Counted from the first letter of the stretch, positions 41,698 to 50,454 are shown. The stretch: 64,000 nt of DNA from Streptomyces olivochromogenes (GCF_001514115.1 NZ_KQ948474.1:84178-148177); one strand, 5' to 3'. The notes: generated from the letters alone by a model not told the origin. Translations and numbers: made by a program.

Positions 41698-44430
41698 TCA
41701 AGGGCTGGTCACCCCCGCCGCGTCGAGGGCCTGCCACACCCGGTCGCGAGTGAGCGGGAGTTCGGTGAAGCGGAGGCCCGTCGCGTCGCGCAGCGCGTTG
41801 GCGAAGGCCGGGGCGACCGGGTTGAAGGGGCTCTCGCTCATCGACTTGGCGCCGAGGGGACCGATGGCGTCGGCGGTCTCCATGAAGTGGACCTCCGTGC
41901 GCGGGATGTCGGCGTACTGAGGCAGGCGGTAGCGGCGGAAGGCGGCCGTCTCGACCTCGCCGCGGGCGTCGACGCGCACGTTCTCGAAGAGCGTCGCGCC
42001 CAGCGCCTGGGCCACACCGCCCTCGACCTGGCCGCGGCACTGCATGGGATTCATCACCTTGCCCGCGTCGGCGGCGTGCACACTGCGCAGGATGCGGATC
42101 TCGCCGGTGCCGGGATCGACGGCGAGGCGGAACCACTGCGCGTTGAAGGCGACCGAGCGCGGGGTGCCGCCGAAGTGCCCGTCGGCGGCGCAGGTGACAC
42201 CGACCGCCCTGGCCGCCTCGTACAGCTCCTTCAAGGACAGGCGGCCTCCCGGATGCGTCACCGCCTCCTCCACGAGCCGGCAGTCCGCGCGCGGAACGCG
42301 CAGGGTGGCGGCGGCGAAGTCCAGCAGCATGTCCGCGAGGGCACGGGAGGCACGCAGGGTGGCCTTGCCCGCGACCACCACGCCGGTGGAGGCGAAGGCG
42401 CCGGTGTCGTGCTTGACGACGTCCGTGTCGGACTGGCGGACGGTGATGCGCTCGACGGTGGTGGCGAGTTCACCGGCCGCGATCTGGCGGTGCACCGTGG
42501 TGGTGCCATTGCCGAACTCGGCCGTGCCGACGGCCAGGTCGAAGGTGCCGTCGGGCAGCAGCGCGGCCCTGGCATCGGCGATGTGGCCACCCGGCGGACC
42601 CGTCGCGATCATCGCGAGCGCGGTGCCCTCGCCGACCAGCCAGCCGTCCGGGACGGGCTCGGACACGGGCTCTTCCTGGGCGCGGCGGACGATGCCGATG
42701 CACTGGTCGAGACCGTAGCTGGCGATGTGCAGGTCCTCCTCCTTGCCGCCGGCGGTGATCATCGGCTCCCCGGGGCCGATGATGTTCTTCGCCTTGAACT
42801 CCAGCGGGTCCAGGCCCACTCGGCGGGCGAGTTCGTCGAGGGCCGACTCGACCGCGAACATGACCTGCCCGAGTCCGTAGCCGCGGAAGGCGCCGGCCGG
42901 GACGGTGTGGGTGTAGACCGAGAAGGCGTCGACCTTCTTGTGCGGGGCGCGATAGACCGCCATCGACTCGCCGACGCTGTGGAACATCACCGCGGGACCG
43001 TGATTGCCGTACGCGCCCGTGTTGGAGACGACCCGCAGTTGCAGCGCGGTCAGGGTGCCGTCGCGACGGGCGCCCGCCTTCACACGGATCGTGAACGGGT
43101 GCCGGGTGGTCGCCCCGTAGAACTGCTCGGCCCGCGTGTACTCCAGCTTCACCGGGCGGCGCAGTCGCAGCACCGCGAGGGCCACGATGTCCTCGACGAG
43201 CATCTCCTGCTTGCCGCCGAAACCGCCGCCGACCCGGCCCGCGACCACCCGCACCTGCTCCAGAGGCAGGTCGTACAACGCGCACAGCGCGCGCCGCGTC
43301 AGGAACGGGGTCTGCGAACTGGTGCGTACGTTCAGCCGGCCGTCCTCGTCGAACCAGGCGACGGCTCCGTGCGTCTCCAGGCTCGCGTGCTGGACACGCT
43401 GGGTGCGGTAGGTGTCCTCGTAGACGGCGTCGGCCTCGGCGAACCCCGCCTCGACGTCACCGATCTCGCCGTGCGCCTCACCGACGACATTGTCCTGGGG
43501 ACGGGAGATCCGAGCCGTCGCCGCGTCCTTGTCGTGCACGACCGGTGCGCCCGGCCGCATCGCCTCCTCCGGGTCGACGACCGCGGGCAGCACGTCGTAC
43601 GTCACCTCGACGAGGCGGCAGCCCTCCTCCGCCGCCGCCTCGCTGTCCGCGACGACGGCCGCGACGCGCTGGCCGATGTAGCGGACGGTGTCGTCGAGGA
43701 CGCGGGTGTCGTCCGGATCCTCCTCCGGGTGCTCGTGACGGGCGGTGGAGAAGTGCCGTTCCGGCGCGTCGTAGTGGGTGAGGACCGCGTGCACGCCCGG
43801 TACGCGCAGGGCGGCGGACGTGTCGATGGCGAGGATGCGGGCATGGGCGTGCGGGGAGCGCAGCAGCTTCATGTGGAGCATGCCCGGGATGTCGACGTCG
43901 AAGGTGTAGCGGGCGGTGCCCGTGACGACCTGCGGTCCGGCGGGGGCCGGAAGGTTGCGGCCCACGGCCTCGCCGGCCGACGGAGCTTCGGCGTGGCACA
44001 CCCCTCGTACCGCGTCCTCGATGGCCCGGTAGCCGGTGCAGCGGCACAGATTGCCCTTGAACGCTCGGGGGAGATCGGCCAGTTGATCGTCGTCGAGCGC
44101 CGCGGTCGTCATCAGGAACCCGGCGGTGCAGAAGCCGCACTGGAAGCCCTGTGCGTCCAGGAACTTCCGCTGTACGGGGTGGAGTTCGCCGTCCTCGGAG
44201 GCCAGGCCCTCGACCGTGGTGACCTCGCGGCCGTCGGCCCGGAAGGCGGGGAAGAGGCAGCTGTGTACGGGCTCGCCGTCCACGTGGACCGTGCACGCGC
44301 CGCAGTCGCCCGCGTCGCAGCCCTTCTTCACGCCGAACCAGCCACGCTCACGCAGATAGGTCCTCAGGCACTGGCCGGGGCGTGGCTCCTGCGTGAACGG
44401 CCGGCCGTTCACCTCGATCCCGAAACTCAC
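41698..44430 (-). CDS. molybdenum hydroxylase (xanthine dehydrogenase family), fused 2Fe-2S and Mo-binding subunit
   Basis: 910 residues. The N-terminal 160 hold both [2Fe-2S] clusters: GCDAGDCGACTVHVDGEPVH and QCGFCTAGFLM ... GNLCRCTGYRAIEDAV. The rest is the molybdopterin-binding part, with VAGRVGGGFGGKQEMLVED, GAFRGYGLGQVMFAVESAL, GTAEFGNGTTTVHRQI and GPLGAKSMSESPFNPVAPAF, the last carrying the catalytic Glu. FAD is on a separate subunit encoded just upstream (ATGA overlap). It oxidises a purine or other N-heterocycle in the cytoplasm; the PucR neighbour favours purine catabolism. The fusion of iron-sulfur and Mo chains with a split FAD chain is a minority layout. Confidence 0.92.
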   Translation of the reverse strand: MSFGIEVNGRPFTQEPRPGQCLRTYLRERGWFGVKKGCDAGDCGACTVHVDGEPVHSCLFPAFRADGREVTTVEGLASEDGELHPVQRKFLDAQGFQCGFCTAGFLMTTAALDDDQLADLPRAFKGNLCRCTGYRAIEDAVRGVCHAEAPSAGEAVGRNLPAPAGPQVVTGTARYTFDVDIPGMLHMKLLRSPHAHARILAIDTSAALRVPGVHAVLTHYDAPERHFSTARHEHPEEDPDDTRVLDDTVRYIGQRVAAVVADSEAAAEEGCRLVEVTYDVLPAVVDPEEAMRPGAPVVHDKDAATARISRPQDNVVGEAHGEIGDVEAGFAEADAVYEDTYRTQRVQHASLETHGAVAWFDEDGRLNVRTSSQTPFLTRRALCALYDLPLEQVRVVAGRVGGGFGGKQEMLVEDIVALAVLRLRRPVKLEYTRAEQFYGATTRHPFTIRVKAGARRDGTLTALQLRVVSNTGAYGNHGPAVMFHSVGESMAVYRAPHKKVDAFSVYTHTVPAGAFRGYGLGQVMFAVESALDELARRVGLDPLEFKAKNIIGPGEPMITAGGKEEDLHIASYGLDQCIGIVRRAQEEPVSEPVPDGWLVGEGTALAMIATGPPGGHIADARAALLPDGTFDLAVGTAEFGNGTTTVHRQIAAGELATTVERITVRQSDTDVVKHDTGAFASTGVVVAGKATLRASRALADMLLDFAAATLRVPRADCRLVEEAVTHPGGRLSLKELYEAARAVGVTCAADGHFGGTPRSVAFNAQWFRLAVDPGTGEIRILRSVHAADAGKVMNPMQCRGQVEGGVAQALGATLFENVRVDARGEVETAAFRRYRLPQYADIPRTEVHFMETADAIGPLGAKSMSESPFNPVAPAFANALRDATGLRFTELPLTRDRVWQALDAAGVTSP

Positions 44431-45254
44431 TGCGGCTCCTCACCGTGGGACAGCTCGCGGCGGATGTCCTCCGCGTACCGGAACGTCATGTGCCGCCGCC
44501 ATGCGGGAAGCCCATGGATGTCGTCGAACCACTCGTCGTCGGCGACGGCCGCGTCGATCGCCGCACGCAGTCCGTCCGCCGTCGGCGGCAGCGGGAACCA
44601 CAGCCGGACCGGGCGGACGGTCGAGGCGGTGATCGTGATCGCGAGGGAGTGGTCGACCGGGTCCAGGGTGCCGATGACCAGTGCGCCGGAGCGGCCGAGC
44701 CCGTACAAGGACGCCTGCCGGAACGCCGTACGGCAGGCGAGGGCGCGGGCGGGCAGGGTGATGGACCGCAGAAGTTCGCCCTCGGTCAGGACCTTGCGGC
44801 CCGCGCCGGTCACGAAGTCCACGACGCGGACCCGGCGGCGTACCCCGTCCTGGGCGTGCAGCAGGCACTCTCCGTCGAGGGCGGCGGTGAGGGAGATCAT
44901 CGGGCCGGCCGGGAGGGAGTTGCAGAGGTTCCCGCCGACCGTGGCCATGTTCCAGATCTTGAAGGAGGCGAGGAACGCGCGGCAGCACTGCTCGAACAGG
45001 GGTGCCGCCTCGGCCCGAAACTCCCTCGCGAACCGGGACAGCTGGGCGATCGTGCAGGTCGCGGCGATCTCCAGCGAGCCGTCCGGGTGCGGCCGCACCG
45101 GTGTCCAACCGGTCCGGCTCAGGTCCACCAGCCGCCGCAGGTGCGGCTGCGGCTCGGAGAACAGGTACGTCCCGCCGCCGAGCCAGGCGTCACCCGGCCG
45201 CCAGGGTGCGGGATGCCGTGCGTCCCGTATCTCCACCACGGTGTTCAGGTCCAT
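44427..45254 (-). CDS. FAD-binding subunit of the molybdenum hydroxylase
   Basis: 275 residues of the CoxM/XdhB FAD_binding_5 type. WLGGGTYLFSEPQPHLRRLV gives the first FAD loop and IWNMATVGGNLCNSLPAGPM the second. A CO_dehydrogenase_FAD C-terminal domain follows. It passes electrons between the 2Fe-2S clusters and NAD+. ATG 45254; its stop overlaps the large subunit start by 4 bp, so the two are translationally coupled. It is divergent from pucR with 213 bp between starts, where the sequence AACCAAGAG vaguely resembles a PucR box. Confidence 0.9.
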   Translation of the reverse strand: MDLNTVVEIRDARHPAPWRPGDAWLGGGTYLFSEPQPHLRRLVDLSRTGWTPVRPHPDGSLEIAATCTIAQLSRFAREFRAEAAPLFEQCCRAFLASFKIWNMATVGGNLCNSLPAGPMISLTAALDGECLLHAQDGVRRRVRVVDFVTGAGRKVLTEGELLRSITLPARALACRTAFRQASLYGLGRSGALVIGTLDPVDHSLAITITASTVRPVRLWFPLPPTADGLRAAIDAAVADDEWFDDIHGLPAWRRHMTFRYAEDIRRELSHGEEPQ

Positions 45255-45467
45255 GAGCGCCAGTGAAGCAACGCGACCGGGCTCCGGACGACTGGTTCAC
45301 GACACGGAAACGCCGAGTTTTCCGGCGGGTGTCCTGGAGGATCAACCAAGAGGCATACCGTTCGTCTCACCTTGCACTTACGATGCGATCACTCGCATGC
45401 ACCTGGTGAATGTGAGATGCCGGGCGCGCGCCCTCGTGCCCGACTGCCGCACAAGGAGCCAGAGCAC

Positions 45468-47027
45468 ATGCACGTCGACCACCTCCTCAAGGACGAGTCC
45501 CTGGGCCTGCGCCTGCTGTGGGCCGAGGAACCACAGCTGACGCGGGAGATCAGCGGGGTGACCGCCACCGACCTGGAGGACCCCGCCCGTTTCGTGCGAC
45601 CCGGCGAGGTCGTGCTCAGCGGCCTGGTGTGGTGGACGGCCGAGGGCGGGCGGGACAAGGCGGAGCGGTTCGTGGCCGCGCTGCGGACGGCGGGCGCCGC
45701 CGTACTGCTGGCGGGCGAGGAGACCCACGGATCGGTGCCCGACGACCTCATCGAGGCGTGCGCACGGCACGGCGTCCCGCTGGCGGCGGTCCCGGCCCAC
45801 ATCATGTTCCGCGCGATCACCGACACCGTGTACTTCCAGCAGTGGGGCGAGCTGAACCGCCTCCACGCGCTGCCCGAGAACGTACGCGTCCGGCTGAGCC
45901 GACTCGTCGCCCAGGACGCGGGCCCCGACGTGGTCGTCGCGTCCGCCTTCGCCCACGTCGACCGGGCGACCGCGTACGTCTTCACACCTGCCGGTCGGAC
46001 CGTCGCGGCCACGGAGGGCGCGCAGTCGGTCCCGGCGCGGGAGGCCGTCGCGCTGCTGGCCGACGGCGCGGGGATCACGGTGTCCGTCGACTCCGATGCC
46101 GTCTCCCCGTACGAGCGCTGGCACCTGTATCTGCCCGAGCCCGGCGGTACCCCGCCGCGCATGCTGCACGAGATCGCCGCGATCCTGGCCCGCTGCCAGG
46201 AGTCACGAGCCCGGCGCCGGGCTGCCGAACACCAGGAGGCGGACGAACTCGGCGCCCTGCTCCTCGCACCCGGCGCCGAGGCCGCCGCCGTGGAAGGAGC
46301 GCTGCGGAACTGCGGGCTCCCGGCCGAGGGCCCCTACCGGGTGATCGTCGCCGAGACGGGATCGCAACGGGCGGGACTGGCGGAGGGGGCGTTGACGGAG
46401 GCGGTCGCCCATGCGGGGCCGGGGCGCGCGTCCGTGGGGCGGCTGCCGGACGGCACGGCGTTCGCGGTCGTACCGGAGACAGAGGACGCCGCAGGCCGAT
46501 GTGCGGAGTTCTGGCCGCTTGTCGCCGGCTGCGAGCCGTCCGTCCCGCTGCACGGTGGTATCGGCTCGCCCGCCGCCGGGCCGCAGGACCTCAACGGGGC
46601 GCTGTCCGAGGCCCGTTACGCCCTGGCTTCGGCCCGCACGACCGCTCCCGACTCCTCGTCAGTGGTCGACTCCTCGTCCTTCACCGGACTGGACACCCTG
46701 CTGACCGGCATACCGGCCGAGGTCCGCACCGCCTACAGCCGCACCGTCCTGGGCCCCCTGCTGGACACCCGCAACGCCTCCGCCGCCGCACTGCTGAAGA
46801 CCTTGGAGACCTTCCTCGCCCACGACGGCTCATGGGCCCGCACTGCCGAGGTCCTGCACCTGCACGTCAACACCGTCCACTACCGGATCCAGCGCATCGA
46901 GCACTTCACCGGCCGCGACCTGTCCCGCCTCTACGACCGCCTCGATCTCCGGGCCGCTCTGCTGTGCCGTACGCCTTCGGCTACGAGCGATCCACGTGCA
47001 CGCTCGTCGACTTCACCCGCGCGGTGA
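45468..47027 (+). CDS. PucR-family transcriptional regulator
   Basis: 519 residues. The N-terminal PucR domain (DHLLKDESLGLRLLWAEEPQ, GEVVLSGLVWW) is followed by a GGDEF-like middle and a C-terminal helix-turn-helix (ETFLAHDGSWARTAEVLHLH, NTVHYRIQRIEHFTGRDL). Such proteins control purine catabolism genes, fitting the divergent molybdenum hydroxylase operon. ATG 45468 has AAGGAG about 10 nt upstream. Its last 15 codons overlap the convergent TOBE gene, and the normal domain ends before the overlap, so the tail may be an extension by read-through mutation. Confidence 0.92.
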   Translation: MHVDHLLKDESLGLRLLWAEEPQLTREISGVTATDLEDPARFVRPGEVVLSGLVWWTAEGGRDKAERFVAALRTAGAAVLLAGEETHGSVPDDLIEACARHGVPLAAVPAHIMFRAITDTVYFQQWGELNRLHALPENVRVRLSRLVAQDAGPDVVVASAFAHVDRATAYVFTPAGRTVAATEGAQSVPAREAVALLADGAGITVSVDSDAVSPYERWHLYLPEPGGTPPRMLHEIAAILARCQESRARRRAAEHQEADELGALLLAPGAEAAAVEGALRNCGLPAEGPYRVIVAETGSQRAGLAEGALTEAVAHAGPGRASVGRLPDGTAFAVVPETEDAAGRCAEFWPLVAGCEPSVPLHGGIGSPAAGPQDLNGALSEARYALASARTTAPDSSSVVDSSSFTGLDTLLTGIPAEVRTAYSRTVLGPLLDTRNASAAALLKTLETFLAHDGSWARTAEVLHLHVNTVHYRIQRIEHFTGRDLSRLYDRLDLRAALLCRTPSATSDPRARSSTSPAR

Positions 47028-47382
47028 CCGTGACACCGACCGAGAGGTCCAGCTCTTCGACCGCCTCCCGGGTCACGAGCGACACCACCCGGTGCGGCCC
47101 TGCCTGGATCTCCACCTGCGCCACGACGTCGTCGACCGTCAGCGCCGTGACGATGCCCGTGAACGCGTTGCGCACCGATGTGGGCGGGCCGCCGCCGACG
47201 GTGCCGCGTTCGTCCTCGACCGCACGCGCCCGCGCGAACCGGGCCAGCCCGACGCCGTCGATCACCCGGTTCCCCGAACCGTCCCGACCCATGGGAAGCC
47301 GGCCCCCGTCCGCCCAACGGCGCACGGTCTCCGGACTCACCCTCAGCAGGCGCGCGGCCTGGCCAATGCTGTACGACGGCAC
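46981..47382 (-). CDS. HTH-TOBE (Mop-like) molybdate-responsive protein
   Basis: 133 residues. The N-terminal MerR/excisionase-like HTH (SYSIGQAARLLRVSPETVRR) is followed by a linker and a C-terminal TOBE/Mop domain (RNAFTGIVTALTVDDVVAQV, REAVEELDLSVGVTVTARV) that binds molybdate or tungstate oxyanions. It may adjust transcription or storage of molybdate for the neighbouring Mo enzyme. GTG 47382 has only a weak AGGG site. It overlaps the 3' end of pucR by 47 bp on the opposite strand. No modABC transporter is in the window. Confidence 0.85.
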   Translation of the reverse strand: MPSYSIGQAARLLRVSPETVRRWADGGRLPMGRDGSGNRVIDGVGLARFARARAVEDERGTVGGGPPTSVRNAFTGIVTALTVDDVVAQVEIQAGPHRVVSLVTREAVEELDLSVGVTVTARVKSTSVHVDRS

Positions 47383-47449
47383 ACCGGCACCCTAACCGCG
47401 TCTTCGAGGAGTCCGGGTCCATCCGGCACGACGCGGTTGGCCAACGGGC

Positions 47450-47472
47450 GGAGTACGGTGGGGGAACCGAGG
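47450..47472 (+). promoter_or_regulatory. shared GGAGTACGGTGGG motif, copy A
   Basis: GGAGTACGGTGGGGGAACCG plus AGG lies 140 bp upstream of the first DUF5994 gene. Copies B and C occur at 49583 and 49524, upstream of other genes in this island. All contain CGGT...ACCG half-sites spaced by 6-7 nt. Promoter element or operator, undetermined. Confidence 0.5.
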
Positions 47473-47612
47473 CCAAGAGGCCCCGCCTGCCGCCTGATTC
47501 GTCCTCACCACTTTCCTCACCCGGGCTGTCCGTCGTTCCTTCCTTCCGCCGTCCGCCGCAGACAGCCTCGGGGGCAGGCCATGAGGCCGTGCCCCCAGAC
47601 AGGAACGCCTTC

Positions 47613-48008
47613 ATGGCCTCCGTCCCTCAGCCCCCGCCCGCAGGGCCCGTGGCCCGTCTACGGTTGGCGCCGCACAGCGCGGTGCCGCGGCGCATCGACG
47701 GGGCATGGTGGCCCCGCTCACGCAATCTGCTGGTCGAACTCCCCCTGCTGATCGGTGCGTTGCCCCGGGACTGGGGGCAGATCAACGGCGTCACCGTGAA
47801 CGCGGAGATGTGGTCCGCGTCGCCGGGACGGATACTCGTCGCCAACCACGTCGTACGACTCCGCAGGGAGCCCGTTTCGCGGGACCGGCACACCGTCTGC
47901 CTGCTCAGCCCGGCCCGTGGTCGATGGGACCTGTTGGTCGTGCCCCCGGAGGTCGACGCGGCGGACGCCGAGTACCTGATGGCCGCCGTGGCGACCGACA
48001 CCCACTGA
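47613..48008 (+). CDS. DUF5994 family protein
   Basis: 131 residues. RLAPHSAVPRRIDGAWWPRS, LVELPLLIGALPRDWGQING and RGRWDLLVVPPEVDAADAEY are the conserved DUF5994 segments, shared almost word for word with the protein encoded at 48853-49455. It is small, soluble and without catalytic motifs. ATG 47613 has AGGAA upstream. It is convergent with the STAS gene. The function of the family is unknown; the island context suggests stress response. Confidence 0.82.
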   Translation: MASVPQPPPAGPVARLRLAPHSAVPRRIDGAWWPRSRNLLVELPLLIGALPRDWGQINGVTVNAEMWSASPGRILVANHVVRLRREPVSRDRHTVCLLSPARGRWDLLVVPPEVDAADAEYLMAAVATDTH

Positions 48009-48044
48009 CGAGGGCCGAGCCCGGCAGGTCGCGCTGACCACCGG

Positions 48045-48431
48045 TCAGCGGGGGCTCGGCGGGGGAGCGGTGGAGCGGAAGTCGTGAAGGAGAGAAGACG
48101 GCAGCGGAGGCGCCCGATGGTCGAGGAGCAGGGGAGTGGAGCCGGTGCCCGTGAGGAGCCGCGCCGTGGGTGGGGACGGGTGGTGCAACCGCAGTGAGGC
48201 GTGCGCCGTGGTGGCGTGCTCCGACATCTCGAGGAAGACGTTCAGGCCGTTGCTGTCGCAGCGGCCGACCGTGGTCAGGTCGACGTCGATGGTGGTGATC
48301 CCGTCGTCCAGGCACCGCTCGAGAACGGTGCGCACCAGAGGGGCTGTGGCCGGGTCGATCTCACCGGCCAGGGTGATGAGCGCCCGACTCCCCCGGTCGT
48401 GCCGGTAGATGTTCAGTCGTGGAAGAGTCAT
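48045..48431 (-). CDS. STAS-domain anti-anti-sigma-like protein
   Basis: 128 residues. LIYIYRHD-like opening strand, then LITLAGEIDPATAPLVRTVL and ITTIDVDLTTVGRCDSNGLN, where the DSNGL segment carries the Ser phosphorylated by RsbW-type kinases in SpoIIAA-like antagonists. A Pro/Ser-rich tail follows. It likely competes with a sigma factor for an RsbW-like ATPase; one such kinase is encoded at 58845, though linkage is only inferred. ATG 48431 has GAGGTCC upstream. It is the third gene of a leftward set with DUF5994 and a small membrane protein. Confidence 0.82.
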   Translation of the reverse strand: MTLPRLNIYRHDRGSRALITLAGEIDPATAPLVRTVLERCLDDGITTIDVDLTTVGRCDSNGLNVFLEMSEHATTAHASLRLHHPSPPTARLLTGTGSTPLLLDHRAPPLPSSLLHDFRSTAPPPSPR

Positions 48432-48558
48432 GGTGCGGACCTCGGTTCCTGGCAGCCGTGGGTTGAGGACGGGAGGTCTCCGCACGGGAGATCCGGTCCG
48501 AGCTTGTGCGCATCGGGGCCAACCGGCGGTGTGTACGGCGGCCTTGGGGCGGCACGGG

Positions 48559-48840
48559 TCACCGCTCGTTGCGGGTGGTGTGGTTCCGGTGGCGGCGCGG
48601 CGGGAAGCGGCCACGGCCTCCGTCGCGGTGGTCACGTCGCGCGCCCGACCTCGCCGTATCGGACTGGTCCGGCGGCACGGGAGGCCGAGCCGCTTCGTGG
48701 CCGCGTCGGCGACTGGACAGCAGGCTGCTGTACTGGTGCACGGCGATCCTTTCGGCGTGCTGGGTGTTGAGCCGGTGGATTATGTACGCAGCGATGGCGA
48801 TGAGCAGCAGCAACGCGACGACGGTCAGATAGGTGTCCAT
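48559..48840 (-). CDS. small single-pass membrane protein
   Basis: 93 residues. An N-terminal membrane span (TYLTVVALLLLIAIAAYIIH) is followed by a cytoplasmic, strongly basic Arg/His/Ser-rich tail. ATG 48840 follows GAGG by about 9 nt and lies 12 bp after the DUF5994 stop, so the two are probably cotranscribed. The tail could bind nucleic acid or acidic lipids; no family is recognised. Confidence 0.7.
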   Translation of the reverse strand: MDTYLTVVALLLLIAIAAYIIHRLNTQHAERIAVHQYSSLLSSRRRGHEAARPPVPPDQSDTARSGARRDHRDGGRGRFPPRRHRNHTTRNER

Positions 48841-48852
48841 GGTGCGGGCGCC

Positions 48853-49455
48853 TCACATTCCGATGACGAGGCGACTGGGTCGCTCGGGGACGGCAGGGGA
48901 GTCCGGGGAGGTGCCACCCTCGTATTCCCACGCCTCGTCAGGACCGAGCGGCCGTTCGGCCGCGGAGACGTCGTGGTGGGCCCGGTCGGCGGCGACGAGC
49001 GCGCTCGCGGTCAGCGGCGAGCCGTCGCCGTCGGACGCGGCCGTCATCAGACGGACCGCCGACGCCGTGGCGGTCTCGGGCGGGATGACCAGCAGGTCCC
49101 AGCGGCCGGTGCCGTAGGAGAGCAGCAGCAGTTGGTGCGGGTCGATCTCCGGAGTGAACCAGCCGACCTTCACGACATGGCCGTCCACGGGCACCCGGTG
49201 CGGTACGAACAGCCAGTGCTCGGGGTTGACGGCGATACGGGTGATGCGGCCCCACAAGGGATCCAGCACATCCATCAGAGAGGGCAGTTCGCGCAGCAGG
49301 TCCCGGGAGCGGGGCCACCAGGCACCGTCCAGAAGCCCCTGGGGGGTGCCGTCGGTCTTCAGCGCGAGGCGGGCGGGCGGGGCGGCGACGGGTTCACGCC
49401 GCGGCAGGGTTGCTTCGAAGGGCGCGGCCATGATGCGGACCCGTCTTCGGGCCAT
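48853..49455 (-). CDS. DUF5994 family protein
   Basis: About 200 residues. DGAWWPRSRDLLRELPSLMD, LWGRITRIAVNPEHW and GTGRWDLLVIPPETATASAV are DUF5994 hallmarks. A C-terminal acidic extension (DRAHHDVSAAERPLGPDEAW) distinguishes it from the shorter paralogue at 47613. Starts at 49455 or 49431 (MAAPFEATLP) are possible; neither has a good ribosome site. It heads a leftward set with a membrane protein and a STAS protein. A shared motif lies upstream. Confidence 0.82.
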   Translation of the reverse strand: MARRRVRIMAAPFEATLPRREPVAAPPARLALKTDGTPQGLLDGAWWPRSRDLLRELPSLMDVLDPLWGRITRIAVNPEHWLFVPHRVPVDGHVVKVGWFTPEIDPHQLLLLSYGTGRWDLLVIPPETATASAVRLMTAASDGDGSPLTASALVAADRAHHDVSAAERPLGPDEAWEYEGGTSPDSPAVPERPSRLVIGM

Positions 49456-49523
49456 CCCCTGAGGTCACGGCCCGGGTTCTTCGCTCACCGAGAACGACCC
49501 GGCGTGGCGGCCGGTGTGCGGAA

Positions 49524-49609
49524 TGCCCTCGGTAGTCCCCACCGTACTCCCACCCGTGCTGTAAGGGTCGGCGCGAGCGACTGGAGTACGGTGGGAACCA
49601 CCGAGGGCA
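49524..49609. promoter_or_regulatory. 27-bp inverted repeat made of motif copies B and C
   Basis: The arms at 49524-49550 and 49583-49609 match at 25 of 27 positions around a 32-nt spacer. Read outward, each arm is GGAGTACGGTGGG followed by ACCGAGGGCA, pointing to the leftward DUF5994 gene and to the rightward gene at 49693. Copy A at 47450 serves the third gene. This divergent arrangement looks like duplicated promoters or operators rather than a terminator. Confidence 0.65.
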
Positions 49610-49692
49610 CGTCGTATGCCGGTGACCTGACCGGCCTCGTCCTCGTCGCGCAGCAGACACGGGCCGCTCCGGTCCGGGGCAGGTTCCGCCCT

Positions 49693-49992
49693 ATGACATC
49701 CGAAGCCACATACCGATCGGACTGCGCCGCGTCTTCCGACCAGCCCCACGGGCAGGACCGGGTGGAGGTCCGCCTCGTCTCCGAGAACCCCGAGGCGGCC
49801 CGACGTGTCGCCGACGCGCTCCGGTTCCTGTTCGCCGGGGACGAGCAACGGAGTTATCCCGGGGGCCGATCGGGAACGGGGGTGCGACTGCATCTCACGA
49901 TCGACGCCTCGCACGCCGCCGGACCGCTCCGCTCCTGGCTCGACACCAGCAGACCACCCGCCGACCGGTCCCACCACGGCGAGACCGCCTGA
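49693..49992 (+). CDS. small hypothetical protein
   Basis: 99 residues. DRVEVRLVSENPEAARRVAD, then ALRFLFAGDEQRSYPGG and GVRLHLTIDASHAAGPLRSW give a beta-alpha-beta pattern, perhaps a ferredoxin-like fold, with a disordered acidic/basic tail. ATG 49693 has a weak GCAGG. Motif copy B lies upstream, so it is likely coregulated with the DUF5994 genes. Its function is not recognised. Confidence 0.62.
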   Translation: MTSEATYRSDCAASSDQPHGQDRVEVRLVSENPEAARRVADALRFLFAGDEQRSYPGGRSGTGVRLHLTIDASHAAGPLRSWLDTSRPPADRSHHGETA

Positions 49993-50103
49993 CGGTGCCG
50001 GCCGCCCGTACCCAGGACTGGGCGTGACCGCCGGCTTCCACCGCGGCCTCACCCACGGTGGCTACCGGGCTGTCCGGTCGACCTGGGGGTGTGGTGAGTG
50101 TCT

Positions 50104-50454
50104 TTACATGCGCAGCAGCCGCTGTGTGATCTCCCGGTACTGCCTCAGTGCGTGCCGGAGTTCGTCCGGCTGTGTATCGGGCTCCTGGTCCTGCCAGGTC
50201 GCGTGCAGAACACGCCGCCGTTCGGCGAGAGTGCTCATGAGCTGGGCGGTGACCTCGTCGAACGCGGTCTCGGCCTCTTCCAACGCCTCACGCGGGCTGT
50301 CGGCGAAGGTGTTGAGGGCGTGTTGCAGGCGCTGGGCGAGCTTGGCCCGTTCGTCCGACGGGAGCAGTGGCTCGGGGCCCGGCGTACGACGCCCGGCCGA
50401 ACCGGGCTGTGTGTCCGGAGGCTGCTGGGCGCGTGACTGGTCGTACATCATCAT
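50104..50454 (-). CDS. small helical hypothetical protein
   Basis: 116 residues. It starts with three consecutive Met codons (50454, 50451, 50448) after GGAAAG. The body is helical and charged: DERAKLAQRLQHALNTFADS, PREALEEAETAFDEVTAQLM and ELRHALRQYREITQRLLRM suggest a three-helix coiled bundle. No membrane span. It sits at the edge of the DUF5994/STAS island. The function is unknown. Confidence 0.68.
   Translation of the reverse strand: MMMYDQSRAQQPPDTQPGSAGRRTPGPEPLLPSDERAKLAQRLQHALNTFADSPREALEEAETAFDEVTAQLMSTLAERRRVLHATWQDQEPDTQPDELRHALRQYREITQRLLRM

Noticed and set aside
45255..45467. A PucR box in the divergent FAD-subunit/pucR region
   Set aside because: AACCAAGAG only partly matches the Bacillus consensus, and no second copy was found; too weak to annotate.
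41887..45540. 1217-codon open frame on the + strand opposite the molybdenum hydroxylase operon
   Set aside because: Shadow of the leftward 2Fe-2S/Mo and FAD subunit genes; Arg/Gly/Val-rich with no motif.
49524..49609. The 27-bp inverted repeat as a terminator
   Set aside because: It sits upstream of two divergent genes with a 32-nt spacer, and a third copy of one arm lies upstream of another gene; a regulatory reading fits better.
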